Of a DNA stretch of 5,006 nucleotides, positions 1 through 5,006 are shown piece after piece. The first letter of the stretch is position 1. Each line of letters starts with the position of its first letter. The translations under genes and the position numbers were made by a program. This stretch comes from Bacteroidales bacterium UBA1237 (GTDB taxonomy: Bacteria; Bacteroidota; Bacteroidia; Bacteroidales; UBA932), in the NCBI GenBank assembly GCA_002308935.1, contig DBWN01000186.1, positions 566-5,571 on the forward strand, given 5' to 3'. The notes under the pieces were generated by a model. It made no database searches, was not told where the DNA came from, and was given only the letters and a program-made list of their open reading frames with translations.

Positions 1-114
1 TTCCCCGCCGGTCTTCTGCAGGTCGAGTTCCAGACTTTCCTCATCACTGCCGAGAAACCGAAGAATGGGGTTCAGGGTGACACTGGCGGCAGGAATCGCC
101 AACATGGTCCTTGA
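1..114 (+). pseudogene. MATE exporter, upstream part in a different frame (5' end outside window)
   Basis: Read from base 1 in frame 1, the first 21 codons give a peptide ending in QTFLITAEKPK. This is the usual end of MATE helix 4 and the following loop, where family members have a [TA]-x-[GE]-[KR]-P-[KG] sequence. It joins directly onto the MATE sequence that starts at 65 in frame 2 (MGFRVTLAAG). Frame 1 itself runs into a TGA at 112-114 after unrelated residues. This fragment and the next feature are therefore almost certainly one gene split by a +1 insertion. The extra base is either one A at 64/65 or one G in the GGGG run at 67-70. The N-terminal part of the protein (roughly 150 residues) lies left of the window. 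A sequencing or assembly error is as likely as a true mutation. Confidence 0.75.
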
Positions 115-910
115 CGCCCTTTTCATAGGGGTTTTCCGTTGGGGAATAACCGGAGCGGCCGCCGCGACGGTAGCAGGACAGTGCATAGGAGGTCTCGTCC
201 CTCTTGTATACTTCTCCAGAAAGAACACAAGTCTTCTCAGGCTCGGGAAATTCACCTACGACAGGAAAGCCTTGCTCTGGACTCTCGCCAACGGATCTTC
301 GGAACTGCTCTCAAGTGTTTCGATGTCCCTCGTCACGATATTGTACAACTGGCAGCTGATGAGATACCTTGGGGAGAACGGAGTCGCCGCATTCGGAGTG
401 CTCATGTACGTAAACTTCATCTTCATTTCCTGCTTCATCGGTTACGGAATAGGATGCGCTCCCCTTTTCGGATATCATTATGGTGCGGAGAACTACCCTG
501 AGCTCAAGAATCTCCTGAGGAAGAGTCTCATGATAATAGGTGCATTCTCGGTCCTTATGACTCTCCTGTCGGAAACGACAGCACCAGCAATCGCCTCCGT
601 TTTCGTTTCATACGATCCCGAACTCAAGGAAATCACCATACAGGCGTTCAGGATATACTGCATCTCCTTCCTTTTGTGCGGGTTCAACATATTCGGGAGT
701 TCCCTTTTCACTTCACTGGGCAACGCACCTGTCTCAGCGGGAATCTCCTTCTTCAGGACAATGGTCTGTGAAGTCGCGGCGGTACTGATACTCCCCAAAC
801 TATTGGGTATAGACGGCATCTGGCTGTCCGTCCTGGCGGCAGAAGCCGTCGCCGGAGCACTCACCGCATTCTTCGTGGTGAAGTTCAGAGGGAAATACCG
901 CTATTACTAA
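65..910 (+). CDS. MATE-family efflux transporter, C-terminal portion (partial, frame broken upstream)
   Basis: This is a polytopic inner-membrane protein of the multi antimicrobial extrusion (MATE) family, which exports drugs or metabolites using a Na+ or H+ gradient. The 281 visible residues hold about eight hydrophobic segments (roughly 5-24, 28-50, 84-101, 107-134, 154-181, 195-217, 222-247 and 251-274). These correspond to helices 5-12 of the 12-helix fold. The N-M-V-L-D sequence near residue 13 matches the conserved N-x-x-L-D of MATE helix 5. The charged loop at 51-70 fits the cytoplasmic linker between the two six-helix halves, and residues 77-95 resemble the start of the second half. 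Whole family members have about 440-460 residues, so the ATG at 65 is not the native start: the matching upstream coding sequence lies in frame 1. If the frameshift is real, the product would be non-functional. The gene is convergent with the oxidoreductase gene. The drug or metabolite exported cannot be inferred. Confidence 0.88.
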   Translation: MGFRVTLAAGIANMVLDALFIGVFRWGITGAAAATVAGQCIGGLVPLVYFSRKNTSLLRLGKFTYDRKALLWTLANGSSELLSSVSMSLVTILYNWQLMRYLGENGVAAFGVLMYVNFIFISCFIGYGIGCAPLFGYHYGAENYPELKNLLRKSLMIIGAFSVLMTLLSETTAPAIASVFVSYDPELKEITIQAFRIYCISFLLCGFNIFGSSLFTSLGNAPVSAGISFFRTMVCEVAAVLILPKLLGIDGIWLSVLAAEAVAGALTAFFVVKFRGKYRYY

Positions 911-935
911 AGGAATTGCAACACAGTGCAAACCA

Positions 936-975
936 ATCCGCCACGAAGTGCTGATTCTGCTCCTTCGTGGCGGAT
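936..975. terminator. Perfect 13-bp inverted repeat between convergent genes, candidate two-way terminator
   Basis: Bases 936-948 (ATCCGCCACGAAG) are exactly complementary to 963-975 (CTTCGTGGCGGAT), with a 14-base loop between them. The repeat starts 26 bases after the MATE stop and lies 43 bases beyond the oxidoreductase stop, so it can form in both transcripts. A stable GC-containing stem at this position is typical of a shared terminator for convergent genes. Neither side is followed by a proper run of T: there is CTGTAATG on the plus side and TGGTTTGC on the minus side. It is therefore not a textbook intrinsic terminator, and could instead be a 3'-end protecting hairpin. Confidence 0.6.
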
Positions 976-1017
976 CTGTAATGAATGCGACAGGGCAACG
1001 GCCAGATGTCAACCGGG

Positions 1018-2070
1018 TCAGCCTCTGTAGTTTTTGGGGATGAACACGTACACCCCTTCATCGGAGCTTCTCTTGGCGGCGAAAACAGCCCTCATGGCAG
1101 GTATCACGCTTTCGGCGGAGAGATACCCTCCGGTTCTGGACTTGAGACAACGGATGAACTCTTCCGCGATTCCGGAAGCCGTCTGGTTGTCATTGGTCTG
1201 GATAGCTTCTGTCTCAATGGAACGTACGGTACCGTCCTTGGAAATGTGCTGCAGAGGAATTCCGGGCCTGTCATAGATACGGAGGAGTCCTTCCGTTCCG
1301 TAGATTACAGTCGAATTGTCCTCTTCACCGTAATATGTCCAGCTTGATGTCATCGTTCCGGTCACGCCGCTTTCCATCCTGTAGATGCATACAGCATTGT
1401 CCTCGACACCGATGAGTTTGTCATCGGGACCTCTTTTGTCCAAAGTGGTGAGCATGGCCGTCACGCCTACGATATTCTCACCCAGAAGGAACTGGATAAG
1501 GTCCGTCTTATGGATGCCGAGGTCAGCCATGGCTCCCATAGCGGCTTTTGTCTTGTCGAAGAACCATGTGTCCTTACCTGGTTTTATGCTCCAGTTCTCA
1601 GGACCGGAATGTCCGAAAGCGGTATGGAACGTGAGCACCTTGCCTATATGCCCTTTCTCAATCAGTTCCTTGGCCTTCATATGCGCTCCGGCAAGCCTCT
1701 GGTTCTGGGCGATGAGAAGAAGACGGCCAGATTCCCTGGCAGCTGACATCATCTCTTCGCATTCCTCTATGGTGGTCGCCATGGGCTTTTCACAGAGGAC
1801 GTCCTTGCCGGCTTTCAAAGCCTTGATGGTGACTTCAGCATGGGCGCTGTTGGCAAGAGCCACAACGACCGCGTCTATCGCCGGGTCTGCTAGCATCGAA
1901 TCGATATCGTCATACACCTTGCCGCCGTATTTGGCGGACATCTGCTCCGCCCTTGAACGCGTTGGATTGAAGTATCCGACAAGATCCGCGTCCGGTACAA
2001 TTGAAAGTTCAGGGATATGACGTATCTGGGAAATTTTCCCGCAACCTATTATTCCTATGCCTATGCTCAT
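1018..2070 (-). CDS. Gfo/Idh/MocA family NAD(P)-dependent oxidoreductase
   Basis: This is a 350-residue protein of the usual length for the family, which oxidises or reduces sugars, inositols and related polyols with NAD(P). The N-terminal Rossmann fold (about 1-120) opens with a glycine-rich GIIGCG at 6-11. The family signature EKP is at 94-96, with K95 as the expected catalytic lysine. The C-terminal alpha/beta domain (about 125-350) contains DLGIHKTDL at 183-191, giving the conserved D183 and H187. All three diagnostic elements are intact, so an active enzyme is expected. The Rossmann strand begins at residue 3, so there is no room for a Sec or Tat signal peptide, and the protein should be cytoplasmic. 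Its start is 22 bases after the stop of the epimerase-like gene, preceded by an A-rich stretch and no Shine-Dalgarno sequence, so the two are probably co-transcribed with this gene second. The exact substrate cannot be read from sequence. A sugar, keto-sugar or cyclitol is likely from the family and its partner. Confidence 0.93.
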   Translation of the reverse strand: MSIGIGIIGCGKISQIRHIPELSIVPDADLVGYFNPTRSRAEQMSAKYGGKVYDDIDSMLADPAIDAVVVALANSAHAEVTIKALKAGKDVLCEKPMATTIEECEEMMSAARESGRLLLIAQNQRLAGAHMKAKELIEKGHIGKVLTFHTAFGHSGPENWSIKPGKDTWFFDKTKAAMGAMADLGIHKTDLIQFLLGENIVGVTAMLTTLDKRGPDDKLIGVEDNAVCIYRMESGVTGTMTSSWTYYGEEDNSTVIYGTEGLLRIYDRPGIPLQHISKDGTVRSIETEAIQTNDNQTASGIAEEFIRCLKSRTGGYLSAESVIPAMRAVFAAKRSSDEGVYVFIPKNYRG

Positions 2071-2092
2071 ATCAGTGTCTTTTTTGTGGGGA

Positions 2093-3016
2093 CTACTTCA
2101 TAATGCCCATATTACGCAGGTAAGCTATGCTCCTTGCAGGCCCCTCGAAAGCATCGGCCGCAGTCGCCGTGGGTTCATCCTGCTCTACGCAGAGCCATTT
2201 GACGCCGTTCTCTTTGGCGGCTTCAATGATGGCGGGGATATCCACGACACCGTCTCCCAAAGGACGGAATTCGAACTTGCCTCCCTGCTGGGTTGCATTG
2301 TCACTCTGGATTCCTATCAGAGCATACGGGTCGGAAGAGAGTTTGCCTTCAAGGTAATAGTCCTTCATATGAAGAACGGGAACCCTTCCGGAGTATTTCC
2401 TAACGAGGTCATCTCCCTTGAAGCCCGAGAAATCGGACCAGCACACATCAAGTTCGACCTGAACATCCGAGGCGGGGGTGGAGGCGAAGATGTAATCGTG
2501 TCCCACAGTTCCGTCAGGGAGGGTCTTGAACTCGAAATCATGGTTATGGTAGAGGAGCTGAATACCTTCTTTCTTCACAGCTTTCCCCACTTCCCCGATC
2601 TTTGAGACTATTTCCTTGAACTTCTCGGGATCGACTCCCGGACGTCCCGAATTGTCCATGTAAGGGAAAGCTATGTACTCGACTCCGAGGGTCTTGTTGT
2701 CCTTTATCACCTGATCGAGGTCCGTTATCATCTGCTGATATTGGACATGGTTCGAGAAGATGACAAGGCCAAGATCGTCACAGATCTTCTTCACTTCAGG
2801 GACGGAATGGCCGTAGTATTCGCTGAAGAACTCCACTCCCTCGAATCCCATATCCTTCACTTTCTTCAACGTTCCCTCGAAATCCTTCTGCAGTTCCCTC
2901 CTCACGCTGTAAAGCTGGAACCCTATCGAAAACTCTCCGGCATCCTTCTTCTGACCACAGGAAGTACCGGTAAACAGCGCTGCTGCAAGGCTCATGATGA
3001 CAAGTAATCTTTTCAT
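2093..3016 (-). CDS. Lipoprotein sugar isomerase/epimerase-like TIM-barrel protein (AP endonuclease 2 family)
   Basis: This is a 307-residue protein of the xylose isomerase-like TIM-barrel superfamily (Pfam AP_endonuc_2), which includes sugar epimerases, inosose dehydratases and keto-sugar enzymes. Residues 1-20 form a lipoprotein signal: KR at 2-3, a hydrophobic core at 4-15, and a permissive lipobox GTSC with C20 as the lipidated residue. It should therefore be anchored in the cell envelope. The barrel begins at about 30 with IGFQLYSVR. Candidate metal or substrate ligands are H157 and H159 in YHNHDFEF, E188 and D190 in VELDVCW, H216 in LHMKD, and E278 in CVEQDE. The RPLGDG at 251-256 is typical of the subgroup that carries out sugar-type reactions. 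It is the first gene of the leftward operon and is followed by the Gfo/Idh oxidoreductase. Its start has an A-rich leader and no Shine-Dalgarno sequence. Isomerase, epimerase, dehydratase or 3-keto-glycoside cleavage are all possible, and sequence alone does not choose between them. Confidence 0.9.
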   Translation of the reverse strand: MKRLLVIMSLAAALFTGTSCGQKKDAGEFSIGFQLYSVRRELQKDFEGTLKKVKDMGFEGVEFFSEYYGHSVPEVKKICDDLGLVIFSNHVQYQQMITDLDQVIKDNKTLGVEYIAFPYMDNSGRPGVDPEKFKEIVSKIGEVGKAVKKEGIQLLYHNHDFEFKTLPDGTVGHDYIFASTPASDVQVELDVCWSDFSGFKGDDLVRKYSGRVPVLHMKDYYLEGKLSSDPYALIGIQSDNATQQGGKFEFRPLGDGVVDIPAIIEAAKENGVKWLCVEQDEPTATAADAFEGPARSIAYLRNMGIMK

Positions 3017-3037
3017 TTTCTGAAACTGTTGTAATTA

Positions 3038-3074
3038 CCGTAAGGACAAAGGCATCCGCCATTTTCCCCTACGG
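3038..3074 (-). other. Possible stem-loop in the 5' leader of the epimerase-oxidoreductase transcript
   Basis: Read on the minus strand, CCGTAGGG (3074-3067) can pair with CCTTACGG (3045-3038). That gives eight pairs including one G-U, which would be an A-C mismatch on the plus strand, so the fold favours the leftward RNA. Inside it, GGC and GCC (3060-3058 and 3053-3051) close a four-base GGAT loop, flanked by short A/T pairing. The structure ends 21 bases before the epimerase start codon. If the transcript starts near 3072, as the -7 element suggests, the hairpin would sit at the very 5' end of the mRNA. A stabilising or regulatory role is inference. Confidence 0.35.
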
Positions 3075-3077
3075 CTA

Positions 3078-3085
3078 TAAAGTTA
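3078..3085 (-). promoter_or_regulatory. Candidate -7 element for the leftward operon (TAACTTTA)
   Basis: On the minus strand the bases read TAACTTTA, one mismatch from the Bacteroidota -7 consensus TAnnTTTG. No TTTG lies 19-21 bases upstream. The nearest partial match is CTTG, only 15 bases away and inside the dyad at 3094-3108. The leader to the epimerase start would be about 55 bases. A weak core promoter of this kind would be expected to depend on an activator, but this is inferred. Confidence 0.35.
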
Positions 3086-3093
3086 GGTATTAT

Positions 3094-3108
3094 TTCCCTG
3101 CAAGGGAA
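3094..3108. repeat. Dyad TTCCCT-gca-AGGGAA, candidate operator in the divergent region
   Basis: TTCCCT (3094-3099) and AGGGAA (3103-3108) are perfect inverted arms around a three-base centre. The 15-base dyad lies immediately upstream of the leftward -7 element, where a -33 box would normally be, and about 70 bases upstream of the rightward -33 box. This position suits a regulator binding site acting on the leftward operon. No regulator gene is present in the window to pair it with. Confidence 0.4.
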
Positions 3109-3127
3109 TACCCATAGGGTGTTTTTT

Positions 3128-3150
3128 GGGGGATTCGTCCGGAATCACCC
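3128..3150. repeat. Imperfect inverted repeat upstream of the GH2 promoter
   Basis: GGGGGATTC (3128-3136) and GAATCACCC (3142-3150) are inverted arms matching at eight of nine positions, around a five-base centre. The repeat sits 28 bases upstream of the -33 box of the rightward promoter, a position that would suit an activator site. It differs in sequence from the dyad at 3094-3108, so the two need not bind the same protein. Function is inferred from position only. Confidence 0.3.
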
Positions 3151-3178
3151 TTCCCGGTGCCACAAAGCCTTGTCCATT

Positions 3179-3210
3179 TTTGCCATAACGGAGAAAAGGA
3201 AGTATCTTTA
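3179..3210 (+). promoter_or_regulatory. Bacteroidota-type promoter for the GH2 gene
   Basis: TTTG at 3179-3182 is followed after exactly 20 bases by TATCTTTA at 3203-3210. The Bacteroidota primary sigma factor recognises TTTG at -33 and TAnnTTTG at -7 with a spacing of about 19-21 bases, so only the last base of the -7 box deviates. Transcription would start near 3215, giving a leader of roughly 55 bases before the ATG at 3271. This is the best promoter match in the intergenic region. Confidence 0.65.
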
Positions 3211-3270
3211 CACGGGAATCGCCCCTTTGCGGTCCGTCCCCGGAATGCAACCATTCAAATACCCATTCAT

Positions 3271-5006
3271 ATGACACGTTTTCTGAAACGCCTGGCAACT
3301 TTGTCTGCCCTCGCCCTTGCCGTTTCTCTTTCCAGCTTGGAGGCACGTGACGTCCAATCCATCAACAAAGGTTGGAACTTCTCCCCCAACCGCTCTGTCG
3401 GAATGAGATGGGGCATGCAGCGTTCCTCCGGAGAGACAGTCGACCTTCCTCATACATGGAACCAGTCCGACTTCATGAGTGACCAGGGATACCGCCGTGG
3501 ATACGGAACATACACAAAGCAGCTCGAGATACCCGAAGACCTGGCAGGAAAGAGGGTCTTCCTGAAGTTCGAAGCCGCGGGCTCAATGGCGACCGTCCTT
3601 GTGAACAACAAGATCGTCGGAGAGCACAAAGGCCCATACAACACTTTCATCTTCGAGATAACGGATTTCATACGCCCGGGAGGGCAGAACAGCCTCACCG
3701 TCATCTGCAACAACGAGCAGCAGTTCGATATCGCTCCCCAAGGCGGTGACTTCAACCTGTATGGAGGTCTTTACCGTGACGCATGGATGATAGTCACTGA
3801 ACCGGAGTGCATCTCCCCTCTTCATTACGGTTCCTCCGGAGTGTTCGTGCACCAGAGGGTCGTGAACGAAAAGAGGGCTGAAATCAGCGTGGACGTGCTC
3901 CTCTCTTCCACAAGAGGATATGAAGGATGTGAAGTGAACTTCACCCTCGAGGACGCCCAAGGAAGGGTCGTTGCCGAAAAGAAATCCACCCTCATAAACA
4001 ATGACAGGGCAACCTGCTATGTGGGCCTCGACAATCCCCACCTTTGGAACGGAAAGGAAGATCCCTACCTCTACAAGGCTGTTGTCGTTCTGAAGAAGGA
4101 CGGAAAAGAGATAGACAGGATCGAGGAGAACATCGGAATAAGGTACTTCTGGGTGGACAAGGACAAGGGATTCTTCCTGAACGGCAAGCACCTCAAGCTC
4201 CAGGGCGTCTGCCGCCACCAGGACTGGGCCGGCCTCGCTTCCGCTCTTACCGAGAAGGAGCATCTGGCCGACTTCGACCTCTTTGACGAGATCGGCGCCA
4301 ACGCCCTCCGCCTTGCCCACTATCCCCAGGCCAAGTTCATGTTCCAGGAAGCCGACAGAAGAGGATACGTTGTATGGGAAGAGATTCCTTTCGTGGGCTC
4401 TTACGTCGATTCAGACGCCTTCGATGACCACCTGCGTCTGCAGCTTCGCGAGATGATCCTCCAGAACTACAACCACCCTTCAATTTTCTTCTGGGGACTG
4501 TTCAACGAGATCCATGACAACATCGACTCCATCATAGCCGACCTCAACGACATCTCCCATGACCTTGACCCCGAGAGGATGACGGTGGCCGCTACTGACC
4601 AGGAAGGCACTTTCCTCCACATAAGCGACGGAATCGCATGGAACAAGTATTACGGCTGGTACTATGACACAGCCGCCGACTTCGCGATATTCCTCGACAA
4701 CTGGCACAGGGACCATCCTGACGCCAAGATCGGAATCAGCGAATACGGTGCCGGCGGAAGCCATATCCAGCATGTGGCCAAATACGGCCCTGAAGACGAG
4801 ACTGACGTACGCTCCACATCCAGGGGAAGATGGCATCCTGAAGAGAAGCAGACATACCTCCACATCAACGACTGGAAGACCATCGCCGAAAGGGACTTCG
4901 TATGGGGATCCTTCGTCTGGAACATGTTCGATTTCGCATCTTCAATGCGTCAGGAGGGAGACACCAACAACCAGAACGACAAGGGGCTTGTAACCCGTGA
5001 CCGCCA
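3271..5006 (+). CDS. Secreted GH2 glycoside hydrolase, beta-galactosidase type (3' end outside window)
   Basis: The frame is open from the ATG at 3271 to the window edge (578 codons, no stop), whereas GH2 enzymes usually have 600-1000 or more residues. Residues 1-25 form a Sec signal peptide (basic TRFLKR, hydrophobic core 8-20, likely cut after A25), so the enzyme acts in the periplasm or outside the cell. Order of domains: jelly-roll sugar-binding domain at about 28-175, Ig-like domain at about 185-290, TIM barrel from about 292. Barrel motifs are GVCRHQD at 312-318, NALRLAHYP at 344-352 with R347 and H350, the acid/base E413 in FWGLFNE, and the nucleophile E491 in ISEYGAGG. WNMFDFA at 550-556 and DKGLVTRDR at 570-578 resemble Bacteroidales beta-galactosidases more than beta-glucuronidases or mannosidases, but substrate is not proven. 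The start is supported by the signal peptide. No in-frame ATG lies between it and the stop at 3115-3117. The gene is divergent from the epimerase-oxidoreductase operon. Confidence 0.93.
   Translation, partial: MTRFLKRLATLSALALAVSLSSLEARDVQSINKGWNFSPNRSVGMRWGMQRSSGETVDLPHTWNQSDFMSDQGYRRGYGTYTKQLEIPEDLAGKRVFLKFEAAGSMATVLVNNKIVGEHKGPYNTFIFEITDFIRPGGQNSLTVICNNEQQFDIAPQGGDFNLYGGLYRDAWMIVTEPECISPLHYGSSGVFVHQRVVNEKRAEISVDVLLSSTRGYEGCEVNFTLEDAQGRVVAEKKSTLINNDRATCYVGLDNPHLWNGKEDPYLYKAVVVLKKDGKEIDRIEENIGIRYFWVDKDKGFFLNGKHLKLQGVCRHQDWAGLASALTEKEHLADFDLFDEIGANALRLAHYPQAKFMFQEADRRGYVVWEEIPFVGSYVDSDAFDDHLRLQLREMILQNYNHPSIFFWGLFNEIHDNIDSIIADLNDISHDLDPERMTVAATDQEGTFLHISDGIAWNKYYGWYYDTAADFAIFLDNWHRDHPDAKIGISEYGAGGSHIQHVAKYGPEDETDVRSTSRGRWHPEEKQTYLHINDWKTIAERDFVWGSFVWNMFDFASSMRQEGDTNNQNDKGLVTRDR

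Noticed and set aside
1385..2020. A 211-codon open frame on the plus strand opposite the oxidoreductase gene
   Set aside because: The opposite strand encodes a complete Gfo/Idh/MocA protein with all signature motifs. This translation is rich in S, A and P, and has no family resemblance.
2057..2605. A 182-codon open frame on the plus strand across the operon junction
   Set aside because: It runs antisense through the start of the oxidoreductase gene and most of the epimerase gene, both well supported. It shows no domain.
3040..3062. An upstream ATG at 3062 (minus strand) preceded by GGGGAAA, a possible leader ORF
   Set aside because: The frame runs out of phase through the epimerase gene for 88 codons rather than forming a short leader peptide. 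It has no sign of coding and no attenuator-like codon run.
3110..3120. Small dyad ACCC-ata-GGGT next to the TTCCCT/AGGGAA repeat
   Set aside because: Arms of only four bases are expected by chance in a region rich in C and G runs.
3118..3270. Extension of the GH2 gene upstream of 3271 (frame open back to 3118)
   Set aside because: No in-frame ATG exists there, a clear signal peptide begins at 3271, and the predicted promoter overlaps the stretch.
3583..4320. A 245-codon open frame on the minus strand opposite the GH2 gene
   Set aside because: It lies wholly inside a GH2 gene with intact domain motifs. The protein has a skewed, repetitive V/L/E-rich composition typical of an antisense reading of a real gene, and no recognisable domain.
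1..5006. Mobile elements, CRISPR arrays, tRNA or rRNA genes
   Set aside because: No transposase or integrase motifs, no regularly spaced repeats, and no tRNA or rRNA sequence were seen. Almost all of the window is explained by ordinary metabolic and transport genes.

Overview
The window looks like a chromosomal segment from a member of the Bacteroidota, most likely Bacteroidales. The evidence is a Bacteroidota-type -33/-7 promoter (TTTG, 20 bases, TATCTTTA), gene starts without Shine-Dalgarno sequences but with A-rich leaders, a secreted family 2 glycoside hydrolase of the kind abundant in gut Bacteroidales, and a lipoprotein sugar isomerase/epimerase paired with a Gfo/Idh/MocA oxidoreductase. 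GC content looks moderate (about half). The genus cannot be fixed from this sequence.

Layout. Bases 1-910 (+) hold the C-terminal two thirds of a MATE-family multidrug/metabolite exporter, cut by the window edge. Its reading frame is broken by one extra base at about 64-70. Bases 911-1017 separate convergent genes and carry a perfect 13-bp inverted repeat, a candidate two-way terminator. Bases 1018-3016 (-) hold a two-gene operon: a lipoprotein TIM-barrel sugar isomerase/epimerase-like protein is transcribed first, followed after 22 bases by a cytoplasmic-looking NAD(P)-dependent Gfo/Idh/MocA oxidoreductase. Bases 3017-3270 form a divergent regulatory region with a good promoter for the rightward gene, a weaker one for the leftward operon, two dyads that could be operators, and a potential stem-loop in the leftward leader. 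Bases 3271-5006 (+) hold a secreted GH2 glycosidase, probably beta-galactosidase type, open to the window edge with both catalytic glutamates present.

How the genes may work together (inference). The secreted GH2 enzyme would release sugar units from a glycan or glycoside. The divergently transcribed epimerase/isomerase and oxidoreductase would act on a sugar or keto-sugar. The same two families occur in the 3-keto-glycoside and inositol-type oxidative routes of Bacteroidota. No transporter of the SusC/SusD type, no regulator and no DUF1080 gene is visible here, so the substrate remains unknown. The MATE gene is convergent and probably unrelated. I see no mobile element, CRISPR array, RNA gene or clearly new system. 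The most notable points are the MATE frame break, the compartment mismatch between the two operon products, and the structured divergent regulatory region.
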